This document shows positions 9,490-18,163 of a DNA stretch of 64,000 nucleotides, one piece after another. This stretch comes from Bacilliculturomica massiliensis. Lineage in GTDB: Bacteria; Bacillota; Clostridia; Peptostreptococcales; Anaerovoracaceae. Position numbers and translations under genes: made by a program. The DNA is taken from assembly GCF_900605495.1 (NCBI RefSeq), contig NZ_LR027602.1:731797-795796 (forward strand), written 5' to 3'. How positions within the stretch are numbered: the stretch's first letter is position 1; each line of letters opens with the position of its first letter. The notes beneath the pieces were generated by a model. It was not told the DNA's origin and did no database searches. It was given only the letters and a program-made list of their open reading frames with translations.

Positions 9490-10686
9490 GTGAAAGAACA
9501 AAACTGGAAAAATTCCGTGATCCGCTTTCTGACGGCGCAGACCATCTCCCTGTTCGGGTCGTCCATCGTTCAGTATGCCATCGTCTGGTACATTACGCTT
9601 ACCACTTCCTCGGGCAAAATGCTGACGCTGTCCACAGCGTGCGGATTTTTGCCGCAGATATTGATCTCGCTCTTTGCAGGGGTCTGGATCGACCGTTACG
9701 ACAGGAAGAAACTGATCATGATCTCGGACACTGTGATCGCGGCTGTCACCCTGCTTCTTGCAGTCTCATTCATGACTGGACACAAGAGCATCTGGCTGTT
9801 ATTTTGTGTATTGGCCGTTCGTTCCGCCGGCACGGGGATCCAGACTCCGGCGGTCAACGCCGTCATACCTCAGATGGTTCCGCAGGAACAGCTGATGAAG
9901 ATCAATGGGATCCAGAGCGCGCTTTCGTCGTTGATGATGTTTCTGTCGCCCGCTGTCAGCGGAGCCGTATTGTCTGTCGCGCCGCTGGAGGCCGCGCTGC
10001 TGATCGATGTGATAACTGCGGCCGTCGGCGTGGGTATTACCGCGGCTATCCCCATCAGGCCGCACGTGAGGGCCGGTGTAAACGTGACTTCTTATATCGG
10101 CGAGCTCAGAGACGGGCTGGCCTATCTGAAGGAAAACGGACTGATCCGGAGACTGCTGGTCTTTCAGCTGGTGGTCTTATTTCTGATCAGCCCCTCCGCG
10201 TTTCTGACTCCGCTGATGGTGAGCCGCAGCTTTGGAACAGAGGTATGGCGGCTGACAGCCAGTGAGATGACATACAGTCTGGGAATGATCCTGGGAGGCA
10301 TTCTGATCGCGGTCTGGGGCGGTTTCAGGGAGAAGATCCGCACGGTGAACCTGGCGGGGGGCCTGTATGGACTGCTTATGATCGGGCTGGGAACCATGCC
10401 CGTCTTTTCGCTTTATTTACTGTGCAACGGATTGATCGGGATCACATCCCCGTGTTACAACGGTTCAGTGACGGTGATCATACAGGAAAAGGCTGCGCCG
10501 GAGATGCACGGCAGAGTGTTCAGCTTTATGCAGATCGCCTCATCCTGTTCGCTGCCCCTGGGGATGATGCTTTTTGGGCCGCTGGCGGATGTGTTTGAGG
10601 TACAGAACATTTTGATCACGGCGGGAACGCTGGTGGCGGCTGTCTGTGCGCTGGCCTGCGGGACCTCTTATTTCAGCAGGGACTGA
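9490..10686 (+). CDS. MFS efflux transporter (MefA/EntS-like)
   Basis: About 398 residues with twelve predicted membrane segments. It shows the major-facilitator loop signature between helices 2 and 3 (GVWIDRYDRKKL). The overall pattern resembles the drug or siderophore exporters of the MFS_3 group (macrolide efflux Mef, enterobactin EntS); the substrate cannot be told from sequence. GTG at 9490 is chosen because AGGAGG at 9475-9480 sits 9 bases upstream. The alternative TTG at 9484 is only 3 bases from it. A terminator just upstream separates it from the phosphorelay operon. Confidence 0.85.
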   Translation: MKEQNWKNSVIRFLTAQTISLFGSSIVQYAIVWYITLTTSSGKMLTLSTACGFLPQILISLFAGVWIDRYDRKKLIMISDTVIAAVTLLLAVSFMTGHKSIWLLFCVLAVRSAGTGIQTPAVNAVIPQMVPQEQLMKINGIQSALSSLMMFLSPAVSGAVLSVAPLEAALLIDVITAAVGVGITAAIPIRPHVRAGVNVTSYIGELRDGLAYLKENGLIRRLLVFQLVVLFLISPSAFLTPLMVSRSFGTEVWRLTASEMTYSLGMILGGILIAVWGGFREKIRTVNLAGGLYGLLMIGLGTMPVFSLYLLCNGLIGITSPCYNGSVTVIIQEKAAPEMHGRVFSFMQIASSCSLPLGMMLFGPLADVFEVQNILITAGTLVAAVCALACGTSYFSRD

Positions 10687-10782
10687 GAAGGAAAAAGCAC
10701 GTCTTTTTTCCGCCTGGGGCTCATATGCTTATTCAGCAGAGAGTTGCGTTTCTCAGATTCCTGAAAATGGGAGGTAGACAGT

Positions 10783-11301
10783 ATGGAACAGAGCCCTATT
10801 CTGCAGTTTTCCGATCCGGCCCCTTATCCGCCGGTACAGGTGTGGGGGCCGGACGCCCGCTACGCCAAAGCGATGCTTTCCAATATTGGAAGCTGCAATT
10901 CGGAGATGTCTGCGGTCAGTCTGTATTTTTATAACAGTATCATCACCCGAAAGACCTTTAAGGAGGCAGCGGATTGTTTCCAGAAGATCGGCATGGTGGA
11001 AATGTATCACCTGGATCTGTTCGGCCAGCTGGCATGGCTGCTGGGGGCCGATCCCAGGCTATGGAGCTACGGCCGGAAAACCATGTCCTATTGGAGTCCC
11101 GGGTGCAACAAATATCCCGGTCAGATCGTGCGGCTGCTGGACAACGCCATCCGGGGCGAAAACGAGGCCATTGAAAAATACCGGCAGCAGGCCGCCTGGA
11201 TCAAAGACCCGAACATAGTGGATATTCTGAATCGGGTCATCCTGGACGAAGAATGCCATATCCGTATTTTTCATCAGCTTTATCAGGACCTCAGCGAATG
11301 A
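10783..11301 (+). CDS. Ferritin-like di-iron protein
   Basis: 172 residues forming a likely four-helix bundle. Carboxylate and histidine ligands are spaced as in rubrerythrin or Mn-catalase families: SEMSAVSLYFYN (helix 1), EMYHLDLF (helix 2, E-x-x-H), ENEAIEKYR (helix 3) and DEECHIRIFHQL (helix 4, E-x-x-H). Such proteins bind two iron or manganese ions and act in oxidative stress defence or metal storage. A GGAGGT site precedes the ATG. It may be cotranscribed with the MFS gene or read alone. The exact subfamily (CotJC-like, bacterioferritin-like) is uncertain. Confidence 0.75.
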   Translation: MEQSPILQFSDPAPYPPVQVWGPDARYAKAMLSNIGSCNSEMSAVSLYFYNSIITRKTFKEAADCFQKIGMVEMYHLDLFGQLAWLLGADPRLWSYGRKTMSYWSPGCNKYPGQIVRLLDNAIRGENEAIEKYRQQAAWIKDPNIVDILNRVILDEECHIRIFHQLYQDLSE

Positions 11302-11343
11302 GAACGACCCCATGACGCACAAAAATGAAATGCCGCCGTTAAA

Positions 11344-11391
11344 AATGACTGCGAAGACCCCCAAAAGGTCCCGCAGTCATTCTCAGTTTTT
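11344..11391. terminator. Bidirectional terminator between convergent genes
   Basis: AATGACTGCG and CGCAGTCATT form a perfect 10-bp stem with an inner ACC/GGT pair. Forward reading gives CTCAGTTTTT after the stem; reverse reading gives TTTTTAACGG. It serves both the ferritin-like gene and the nitroreductase gene. Confidence 0.85.
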
Positions 11392-11403
11392 GCGGAGTGG
11401 TGT

Positions 11404-12261
11404 CTACAGCCAGGTGACGGGAGCGGGCTTCGTCCGAACCGGTACGCGCAGGTAGGACTCCTCACTGGGATAACCGGCCATGAGAGCGCCGTAAAACAGG
11501 CTGCCTTCCGGCAGGTTCAGAAGCCGGCGCAGGTCGGGAGAAGCGTTTGCCAGTCTGGTCAGATATCCGGCCCAGCAGGTCCCTACGCCTCTGGCCTGAA
11601 GATAGAGCTCCATCACACTCAGCGCCAGGGCCGTATCCACCGGCGGGTTGACCGCGGTGTCTCTGCAGTAGCCCAGGATCAGAGTGGAAGCCGTGCCCAT
11701 CACCACGTTGTTTCCGCTTTCGTATTCGGAGAGGATCTCCGGGGAAACGCCGGTCTCTCTCACGTAGCTGAGCACAAGTTCCATGATCTCACGCGCCTTT
11801 TCGCGGCTGTTGACGATGATCCAGCCGGCGGGGTGCTGATTCTTGGCGCTGGGGGCGAAGTCCGCCAGAGCCGCCGCCTCCTCCAGCAGCCTGCGGTCCA
11901 CCGGATCCCCGGTAAAATGCCGGTAGGAACGTCTTCCGGACAGGTGGACGGCCAGCTGGGAGACAAATTCGGGAGACAGTCCGGTCAGCCCCGCCCGACC
12001 CGTCCGTCCGGCGGCTTCGGAGGACCCGGCTGTTTCGGCAAGTTCCGCCGCGGCCACAGAGGCTCTTTCCCCTCCGAACAGGATCGCCTCCCGGGGGCAG
12101 GCAGCGGCGCAGTGAAGGCATTTCAGGCAGTGCTTGTCGGGGTCGAGACGGGGCCGGCCTTCCTCCATGATCAGCACGCCAAAAGGACAGACAGACGTGC
12201 AGATCCCGCAGCCGATGCAGGCGTTTGAATCGACAGACAGCGTCCGATGTGTATGGTTCAT
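11404..12261 (-). CDS. Ferredoxin-nitroreductase fusion
   Basis: 285 residues. The N-terminal 60 residues hold two [4Fe-4S] motifs (CIGCGICTSVCPFG and CLKCLHCAAACPRE). Residues about 100-285 form a nitroreductase-family flavin domain (SGRRSYRHF near its start, FAPSAKNQHP, VGTCWAGYL). Such fusions take electrons from ferredoxin to a bound FMN and reduce nitro compounds or other electron acceptors; the natural substrate is unknown. The ATG at 12261 was chosen because AGAGGAG precedes it; the reading frame also opens 48 bases earlier without a ribosome site. It is divergent from the DUF362 gene. Confidence 0.88.
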   Translation of the reverse strand: MNHTHRTLSVDSNACIGCGICTSVCPFGVLIMEEGRPRLDPDKHCLKCLHCAAACPREAILFGGERASVAAAELAETAGSSEAAGRTGRAGLTGLSPEFVSQLAVHLSGRRSYRHFTGDPVDRRLLEEAAALADFAPSAKNQHPAGWIIVNSREKAREIMELVLSYVRETGVSPEILSEYESGNNVVMGTASTLILGYCRDTAVNPPVDTALALSVMELYLQARGVGTCWAGYLTRLANASPDLRRLLNLPEGSLFYGALMAGYPSEESYLRVPVRTKPAPVTWL

Positions 12262-12394
12262 AAGATGATCTCCTCTCTGTAAGTAAGATAAAAAGCGTCT
12301 TTCTATCATAGTAACAACAATCGTCTGACAAAATCAATCCCTTTGCGCAAGAAATACCCGGAGTCCCGGAGGGCGCAGCGGGGGAAGAGATTAG

Positions 12395-12423
12395 TTGACG
12401 GCTTGTCGGGGGAAGTGTAAAAT
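12395..12423 (+). promoter_or_regulatory. Sigma-A type promoter of the DUF362 gene
   Basis: TTGACG, 17-bp spacer, TAAAAT. A start of transcription near 12430 excludes the longer reading frame beginning at 12395 and supports the ATG at 12479. A small hairpin (TCCCGA/TCGGGA) lies at 12450-12466 in the leader. Confidence 0.8.
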
Positions 12424-12478
12424 GGATGTAAATTCAAGAAGAAAGGATGTCCCGAATGAATCGGGAGAGGGTCGAAAA

Positions 12479-13663
12479 ATGGAAAAATCGAAAGTGTTTT
12501 TTACTGATATGCGCACCGATTTCAACAATAATCTGCTGCAGAAGCTGGAGCGGCTGGTGCGGAAGGCCGGGATCGGCGATATTGATTTCAGCGGTAAGTA
12601 CACGGCGCTGAAGATCCATTTCGGCGAGCCGGGAAATCTGGCGTATCTGCGCCCGAACTACGCGGCTGTGCTGGTGGAACTGATCAAAGAGATGGGGGGA
12701 CGCCCCTTTCTCACGGATTGCAATACCCTGTACGTGGGAGGGAGGAAAAACGCGCTGGATCATCTGGACGCCGCCTATAAGAATGGATTTTCGCCTTTTT
12801 CAACCGGCTGTCACGTGATCATCGCAGATGGACTGAAGGGCACGGACGAGGTGCTGGTGCCTGTGGAGAACGGAGAACATGTCAGGGAAGCGAAGATCGG
12901 GCGGGCCGTCATGGACGCGGATATTATCGTTACCCTGAATCATTTTAAAGGCCACGAGCAGACCGGTTTTGGCGGGGCGCTGAAAAATCTCGGCATGGGC
13001 TGCGGTTCCAGAGCGGGAAAGATGGAAATGCACAGCGCGGGCAAGCCCTTCGTCAAACAGAAGAAATGCGTGGGCTGCGGCAACTGCGCCGCGATCTGCG
13101 CCCACGATGCGCCGGTGATCTCAGAGGGAAAGGCTTCTATTGATCTGGACAAGTGTGTGGGCTGCGGCCGCTGTATCGGCGTATGTCCCATGGACGCGGT
13201 CTGCTCTCCCAGCGACGAGTCAGTGGATATTCTGAACAAGAAGATCGCAGAATACTCCTGGGCGGTGCTCCACGGCCGTCCGAACTTCCACGTCAGTCTG
13301 GTGGTGGATGTATCGCCTTTCTGCGACTGCCACTCGGAAAACGACGTGCCCCTGGTTCCCAACGTAGGCATGTTCGCATCCTTTGATCCGGTGGCGCTGG
13401 ATATGGCCTGCGCGGACGCGGTGAACCGCCAGCCGGTCATGCCGGGCAGCCGCCTGGCGGAAGCCCTTGGCTCGAAGGGCGCGTTCTCCGGCGGATCGGA
13501 AGCTGCAGAGCACGGTCACAGCTGCTGCTGCGGTCGTGAAGAGGGGACGGAGAAAGATTATTTTACGGCGTCGTCGCCGGAGACCGACTGGCGGGTCTGC
13601 GTGGACCATGCGGTCAAATTAGGTCTGGGAAAGAAAGAATACGAGCTGATCGAGATCAAATAG
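12479..13663 (+). CDS. DUF362-domain iron-sulfur protein
   Basis: 394 residues. DUF362 sequence (LNHFKGHEQTGFGGALKNLG, then CGSRAGKMEMH) is split by a two-cluster ferredoxin insert: CVGCGNCAAICAHD and CVGCGRCIGVCPMD, at about residues 197-240. A C-terminal HSCCCGREEG cluster adds three adjacent cysteines. DUF362 proteins are common in anaerobes and are presumed electron-transfer or redox enzymes, but no reaction is established. The ATG follows GGGAGAGGG. The divergent neighbour is also a double-cluster ferredoxin protein, so the pair may serve one redox function. Confidence 0.88.
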   Translation: MEKSKVFFTDMRTDFNNNLLQKLERLVRKAGIGDIDFSGKYTALKIHFGEPGNLAYLRPNYAAVLVELIKEMGGRPFLTDCNTLYVGGRKNALDHLDAAYKNGFSPFSTGCHVIIADGLKGTDEVLVPVENGEHVREAKIGRAVMDADIIVTLNHFKGHEQTGFGGALKNLGMGCGSRAGKMEMHSAGKPFVKQKKCVGCGNCAAICAHDAPVISEGKASIDLDKCVGCGRCIGVCPMDAVCSPSDESVDILNKKIAEYSWAVLHGRPNFHVSLVVDVSPFCDCHSENDVPLVPNVGMFASFDPVALDMACADAVNRQPVMPGSRLAEALGSKGAFSGGSEAAEHGHSCCCGREEGTEKDYFTASSPETDWRVCVDHAVKLGLGKKEYELIEIK

Positions 13664-13823
13664 TGAGATCGCCGGCGCCCGGCTGAGAGACAGAGCTGGA
13701 AAAACCGTGGACAGCCTTTTAATCGAAGGCGATTCCGGGTAATATAACAACGTGGCCGCAGCAGATACAGACGGCCCCGCCTGCCGCAGTCCGGGCGGCC
13801 AGGCCGGTAAAGGAGGGATGCGT

Positions 13824-14330
13824 GTGAGATACCACTTCAGCTATGATTCGGAGATCGGAAAGATCTGTCTGATGGAGGAAAACGGCGCCATCACGCACAT
13901 GCATTTTCTGGCTCCCACGGATGAATTCCGCAGGGAAACGGCAGACCGGCGGACAGCGGAAATGATGATCGAGGATATGACGGAAGAGCGGGAGACCGAT
14001 CTGATCAAAAAAGCGTGGACCGAGCTGCAGGAGTATCTGGCCGGTACGAGGAAGGACTTCGACATCCCTCTGGCGCCCCGTGGAACGGAGTTTCAGAAAA
14101 AGGTGTGGAAGGCTCTGCTGGAGATCCCCTACGGCGAGACCAGGACATATAAAGATATTGCGGAACGCTGCGGCAATGCGAAGGCCTGCCGGGCGGTGGG
14201 AATGGCAAACAACCGCAATCCCATCTCCGTTTTTATTCCCTGCCATCGCGTGGTGGGGGCGAATGGAAAGCTGGTGGGGTACGGCGGCGGCCTGTCCGTT
14301 AAAGAAAAGCTGCTTGAGCTAGAGAAATGA
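13824..14330 (+). CDS. ogt: Methylated-DNA-protein cysteine methyltransferase
   Basis: 168 residues. The active-site motif IPCHRVVG carries the acceptor cysteine, followed by the conserved [16 protein letters not shown]. The helix-turn-helix of the DNA-binding part reads [14 protein letters not shown]. It removes alkyl groups from O6-alkylguanine in a suicide reaction. GTG at 13824 is preferred because AGGAGG at 13811-13816 is 7 bases upstream; ATG at 13818 is nearly touching that site. It is followed by endonuclease IV, giving a small DNA-repair pair. Confidence 0.92.
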   Translation: MRYHFSYDSEIGKICLMEENGAITHMHFLAPTDEFRRETADRRTAEMMIEDMTEERETDLIKKAWTELQEYLAGTRKDFDIPLAPRGTEFQKKVWKALLEIPYGETRTYKDIAERCGNAKACRAVGMANNRNPISVFIPCHRVVGANGKLVGYGGGLSVKEKLLELEK

Positions 14331-14397
14331 CTCAGAGGTTTCGGCCGGCAGCAAAGAGACAGAAAGAAAGGCGACAGAAAAGTCGGGAGAAGTGCGA

Positions 14398-15231
14398 ATG
14401 CTTACTATTGGATGCCACCTGTCCTCGTCAAAGGGATTCGAGGCTATGGGAAAGACCGCTCTGGAGATCGGAGCAAATACATTTCAATTTTTTACGAGAA
14501 ATCCGCGGGGAAGCAAGGCAAAGGATATCGATCCGGCCGATGCAGAGGCGCTCAATCGGCTCATGGCCGAACAGGGATTCGGAAAGATCCTGGCCCACGC
14601 GCCGTATACGCTGAACGCCTGCTCGAAGGATGAGAAGACGCGGGAGTTTGCCTGGATGACCATCGCGGACGATCTGGCGCGCATGGAATACACGCCGGGA
14701 AACCTGTACAATTTTCATCCCGGAAGTCACGTGGGGCAGGGACCGGAAAGAGGGATCGAGCTGATCTCCGCCATGCTCAACGACGTGCTGGCGCCGGAAC
14801 AGACTACCACGGTGCTGCTGGAGACCATGGCGGGCAAGGGCAGCGAGGTGGGAAGCCGCTTCGAGGAGCTGCGGGCGATCATTGACAGAGTAGAGCTCTC
14901 AGACCGTCTGGGGGTATGTCTGGATACCTGCCACGTCTACGACGCTGGTTACGACATCGTGGAGGACCTGGACGGGGTATTGGAACGATTTGATAAGATC
15001 GTGGGTATCGGCCGTCTGAAGGCGGTCCATATAAACGACAGCAAGAATCCTTTCGCCAGCCACAAAGACCGCCACGAAAAGATCGGAGACGGATCTCTGG
15101 GCTTTGATGCATTTCAGCGGATCATCAATCATCCTCAGCTGAGGGAGCTTCCGTTTTATCTGGAAACGCCCAACGAACTGGACGGCTACGCCCGGGAGAT
15201 CAAAATGCTGCGGGAGGCGTACGGGGAATAG
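14398..15231 (+). CDS. nfo: Deoxyribonuclease IV (AP endonuclease)
   Basis: 277 residues, the normal length for the family. Metal ligands lie in [36 protein letters not shown] and [16 protein letters not shown], followed by KIGDG. It cleaves DNA 5' to abasic sites in base excision repair using a trinuclear zinc site. ATG at 14398 is chosen over GTG at 14392 because GGGAGA ends 7 bases before it. It lies 67 bases after ogt, probably in one transcript. Confidence 0.97.
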   Translation: MLTIGCHLSSSKGFEAMGKTALEIGANTFQFFTRNPRGSKAKDIDPADAEALNRLMAEQGFGKILAHAPYTLNACSKDEKTREFAWMTIADDLARMEYTPGNLYNFHPGSHVGQGPERGIELISAMLNDVLAPEQTTTVLLETMAGKGSEVGSRFEELRAIIDRVELSDRLGVCLDTCHVYDAGYDIVEDLDGVLERFDKIVGIGRLKAVHINDSKNPFASHKDRHEKIGDGSLGFDAFQRIINHPQLRELPFYLETPNELDGYAREIKMLREAYGE

Positions 15232-15267
15232 AGCCCGCCTGAGGGGGCGCACGGAGGAAGTGAAAGG

Positions 15268-15333
15268 ATGGATAAGAGAAACGAAGTTCGGCTCCATGCA
15301 GAGCCAGTAATCTGCGACGGCTGCATGGAGTAA
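15268..15333 (+). CDS. Possible 21-codon leader peptide with a CxxC motif
   Basis: ATG at 15268 preceded by CGGAGG and AAAGG; it ends TAA at 15331. The product ends VICDGCME. The reading frame overlaps two inverted repeats (next entry) and lies 64 bases upstream of the CD3324-family gene. Nothing proves translation; it may be chance. Confidence 0.3.
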   Translation: MDKRNEVRLHAEPVICDGCME

Positions 15334-15360
15334 CATTGTCGCAGGATCAGACTGCTGGCT
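15292..15360 (+). promoter_or_regulatory. Alternative hairpins in the leader of the CD3324-family gene
   Basis: CTCCATGCAG (15292-15301) is the exact complement of CTGCATGGAG (15321-15330). Two other pairs interlock with it: CTGCGAC (15312-15318) with GTCGCAG (15338-15344), and AGCCAG (15302-15307) with CTGGCT (15355-15360). The first pair and the other two cannot form together without a pseudoknot, as in a two-state attenuator. No U-tract follows, so control would be of translation or RNA stability. Confidence 0.45.
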
Positions 15361-15397
15361 TTGCCGCCTGACCATAACGATCAAGGAGGGAGCCTGC

Positions 15398-15661
15398 ATG
15401 AAATATGTAAACGCGAGGACGCTTCTCCCCGAGAAACTGGTCCGGGAGCTGCAGGAGTATATCCAGGGCGGATATATCTACGTGCCTGCCGGCATGGGGA
15501 AGCAGAGACGATGGGGCGAATTATCCGGTTACCGGAAGGAGCTGGAGCGGAGAAACCGCCAGATCACAGAGGAATACCGCGCCGGATATACCGTCGATCT
15601 GCTGGCGGACAGGCACGGCCTGTCCGTTTACGCGATCCGGAAGATCATATATCGAAAATAG
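15398..15661 (+). CDS. CD3324-family small DNA-binding-like protein
   Basis: 87 residues. The pattern MKYVNARTLLPEKLVRELQ with YIQGGYIYVP matches my memory of the CD3324 family of Firmicutes. The C-terminal half (ITEEYRAGYTVDLLADRHG then SVYAIRKIIYRK) has the form of a helix-turn-helix. A regulatory role is likely but targets are unknown. AAGGAGG lies 8 bases before the ATG. It ends 7 bases before a very strong terminator. Confidence 0.75.
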   Translation: MKYVNARTLLPEKLVRELQEYIQGGYIYVPAGMGKQRRWGELSGYRKELERRNRQITEEYRAGYTVDLLADRHGLSVYAIRKIIYRK

Positions 15662-15668
15662 GATGGAG

Positions 15669-15710
15669 GGGAGAGCCGCGGAGGAAAATGCCGCGGCTCT
15701 CCCTTGTTTT
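15669..15710 (+). terminator. Intrinsic terminator
   Basis: Perfect 13-bp stem GGGAGAGCCGCGG / CCGCGGCTCTCCC with a 9-base loop, then TTGTTTT. Confidence 0.92.
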
Positions 15711-15800
15711 GTGTACAAAACGATACCGAAGCGTTTCGTATATTGAAGTGGGAAGAGGAAGGGGATAGGATAAAAGAAAAAGAGAATTGAGGTGAACGCC

Positions 15801-16433
15801 ATGACTGCTCAGGCAGACAGGAGATATCCCCGCACAGGGGACAGGGCGACGGTCTACTTAAAAAATGTGATCTCCGATCCCGCCGTTTCGGTGGGGGATT
15901 TTACGATGTACCATGATTTTGTGAACGATCCGGAGCTCTTTGAAAAAAACAATGTGCTGTACCACTATCCCATCAATCACGACAAGCTCATAATAGGAAA
16001 GTTCTGTTCCATCGCCTGCGGCGCGAAGTTTCTGTTCAACAGCGCCAACCACGATCTGACGTCCCTGTCCACTTATCCCTTTCCGCTGTTCTTCGAGGAA
16101 TGGGATCTGCGGCGTGAGGATGTGACCGACGCATGGGAGAATAAAGGAGATATCGTCGTGGGAAACGATGTATGGATCGGCTATGAGGCTGTGATCTTGG
16201 CCGGCGTTTCCATAGGAGACGGGGCGGTCATCGGCGCGCGGTCCGTGGTGACCAGGGACGTGCCCCCCTATACCATCGTGGGGGGAGTTCCGGCAAGGCC
16301 CATCAGAAAGCGCTTTGATGAGGATGTGATCGCGGCTCTGCTTGAACTGAAATGGTGGGACTGGCCCGCGGAGAGGATCGGAGAAAATATCGGGGCGATC
16401 CAGGCCGGGCGCATAGAAGAACTGAGGGAATAA
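15801..16433 (+). CDS. Vat/CatB-like hexapeptide acetyltransferase
   Basis: 210 residues. Left-handed beta-helix hexapeptide repeats ([20 protein letters not shown], then [16 protein letters not shown]). [19 protein letters not shown] carries the active-site-type histidine, and PARPIRKRF marks the C-terminal end. This is the xenobiotic acetyltransferase fold of streptogramin (Vat) and chloramphenicol (CatB) enzymes, which use acetyl-CoA. Whether it gives drug resistance cannot be told, since many chromosomal members act on other substrates. ATG at 15801 follows TGAGGTGA with 5 bases spacing and gives the usual family length. Confidence 0.87.
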   Translation: MTAQADRRYPRTGDRATVYLKNVISDPAVSVGDFTMYHDFVNDPELFEKNNVLYHYPINHDKLIIGKFCSIACGAKFLFNSANHDLTSLSTYPFPLFFEEWDLRREDVTDAWENKGDIVVGNDVWIGYEAVILAGVSIGDGAVIGARSVVTRDVPPYTIVGGVPARPIRKRFDEDVIAALLELKWWDWPAERIGENIGAIQAGRIEELRE

Positions 16434-16440
16434 TTTAAAC

Positions 16441-16465
16441 AGGCCGCGCATAAACTGCGCGGCCT
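16441..16465. terminator. Bidirectional terminator
   Basis: AGGCCGCGCA and TGCGCGGCCT form a perfect 10-bp stem around TAAAC. Reverse reading continues GTTTAAATTATT; forward reading has only GGGTGTTTG. It separates two convergent genes. Confidence 0.7.
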
Positions 16466-16497
16466 GGGTGTTTGCCCGGAGCCGTTGGATCCGGGAT

Positions 16498-16794
16498 CTA
16501 TTTCATTCTGACGTCTTTTTTGATCTCTTTTGGACCGCTTACGGCCACCGGATTCTCGTTGAGCCATCCAATGGCTGAGCGGGCGCATTCCTGCAGATCG
16601 CTGCTGCGGGTCAATTCCTTGATGAGTTTGCCGCCTCCGGGGCTTTCTCCTTCCCTGAGACGATAAATACTGGCCTTGAAAGCGGCTTCCAGTCTGCGGA
16701 TCTCGATGTAGGCGCGGATGCCGTCTTTCATGAGGACATTCATCGTGCCGTCGTCCAGCTTTTCGATCAGAGAAATATTCTCATAGTCCGTCAT
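16498..16794 (-). CDS. Small protein of unknown function
   Basis: 98 residues, soluble and rich in charged residues. AAAGGAG lies about 8 bases before the ATG. No family is recognised. The N-terminal half (SLIEKLDDGTMNVLMKDGIR) looks like a short beta sheet, and the middle is helical with a GESPGGGK loop. It lies 74 bases downstream of ilvA in the same direction, but a regulatory link is not evident. Confidence 0.6.
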   Translation of the reverse strand: MTDYENISLIEKLDDGTMNVLMKDGIRAYIEIRRLEAAFKASIYRLREGESPGGGKLIKELTRSSDLQECARSAIGWLNENPVAVSGPKEIKKDVRMK

Positions 16795-16868
16795 GATATC
16801 ACTCCTTTAATTGGGATCGGTATATAAACAGATGATTTCTTACTAGTATATACCCGGTTCCGGGAGTT

Positions 16869-18077
16869 TTACACACGTTCGCTGACTAATTGGAAGCCTT
16901 CTTCCGTAAGTTTTGCCTTGATCTGCTCGATCTGGGCCTGATCTCTGGTCTCCATGCCGATCTTCAGGAAGCAGCTGTTGATGGCCATGTTCTGATCGCC
17001 CCGGTCGTGGTGAACGCTGACCACGTTTCCGCCGCAGCCGGCCACGATGCGGCTGACGCCCTCCAGCTGTCCCGGTTTGTCGGTGAGAGCGATGGTAAGA
17101 TTGCTGTTTCTGCCGGTCATGATCAGACCTCTGGTGATGACCCTTGAGAGGATGTTCACGTCGATATTTCCGCCGCTGAGGAGGCATACGACTTTTTTGT
17201 TCTTCGTGGGGATCTTGCCGAACATGGCCGCCGCTACGGCCACGGCGCCGGCGCCCTCCGCGATGAGCTTCTGCTTTTCGATCAGTGTGAGGATGGCGGT
17301 GGCCACCTCGTCCTCGGAGACGGTGACCACTTCGTCCACATATTTGTTGATCAGTTCATAGGTCAGATCGCCGGGGCGTTTGACCGCGATTCCGTCGGCA
17401 AAGGTATCTACAGTGTCAAGAGTGACGATCTCCTGTTTGCGCAGCGAGTCGTACATACTTGCAGCCTGAGCGGCCTGAACGCCGTAGACCTTGCAGCTGG
17501 GGCGCAGATGCTTGATGGCGAAGGCCACGCCGCTGATCAGCCCGCCGCCGCCGATGGGGACCACCACGGCGTCCACGTCGGGAAGCTGATCGAGGATCTC
17601 CAGCCCGATGGTACCCTGTCCTGCGATGACGTCCGGATCGTCGAAGGGGTGGATGAAGGTATAACCCTTCTCTTCCTGCAGACGAACGGCAAGATCGTGA
17701 GCGTCGTCATAGGTCCCCTGAGCCAGAGCCACTTCCGCTCCGTAGCTCTTTGTGGCTTCCACCTTGCTGATGGGGGCTCCGTCAGGCATGCAGATGAGGC
17801 TGGGGATGTTGTTCTTTTTTCCGGCCAGCGCCACGCCCTGGGCGTGATTTCCGGCGCTGCAGGCGATGATGCCCCTGCTCTTCTCTTCGTCGGTGAGCTG
17901 GCTGACCTTGTAATAAGCCCCCCGGACCTTGAAGCTGCCGGTCACCTGAAGATTTTCGGTCTTCAGAAAGATGGTGCCGGTGTCTGCGGACAGGGCCGGG
18001 GCGGCGATGAGGTCGGTTTTGCGGATGACCTCCTTCAGCACGAAGGCCGCGTGGTAGATTTTATCCAGTGTGAGCAT
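16869..18077 (-). CDS. ilvA: Threonine ammonia-lyase
   Basis: 402 residues. PLP-binding lysine K50 lies in TGSFKVRGAY. SAGNHAQGVA, the glycine loop IGGGGLISGVAF and a C-terminal ACT domain (LTIALTDKPGQLEGVSRIV) follow. It deaminates threonine to 2-oxobutyrate, the first step to isoleucine. The length and the single ACT domain match the shorter TdcB-like type found in Clostridia. GGAGG precedes the ATG. The ilvB-N-C-D genes needed for the next steps lie 1.6 kb away in the same direction. Confidence 0.95.
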   Translation of the reverse strand: MLTLDKIYHAAFVLKEVIRKTDLIAAPALSADTGTIFLKTENLQVTGSFKVRGAYYKVSQLTDEEKSRGIIACSAGNHAQGVALAGKKNNIPSLICMPDGAPISKVEATKSYGAEVALAQGTYDDAHDLAVRLQEEKGYTFIHPFDDPDVIAGQGTIGLEILDQLPDVDAVVVPIGGGGLISGVAFAIKHLRPSCKVYGVQAAQAASMYDSLRKQEIVTLDTVDTFADGIAVKRPGDLTYELINKYVDEVVTVSEDEVATAILTLIEKQKLIAEGAGAVAVAAAMFGKIPTKNKKVVCLLSGGNIDVNILSRVITRGLIMTGRNSNLTIALTDKPGQLEGVSRIVAGCGGNVVSVHHDRGDQNMAINSCFLKIGMETRDQAQIEQIKAKLTEEGFQLVSERV

Positions 18078-18104
18078 GTTTTACCTCCATGTCTCCGTCC
18101 CTTC

Positions 18105-18132
18105 TTGACGACCGCTTCAAACGTGGTATACT
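18105..18132 (+). promoter_or_regulatory. Promoter of the DUF815 gene
   Basis: TTGACG, 16-bp spacer, TATACT, 31 bases before the ATG at 18164. It lies in the 86-bp region divergent from ilvA. Confidence 0.7.
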
Positions 18133-18163
18133 GTAAAAATACGAATAAGGGAGGGACGCAATA

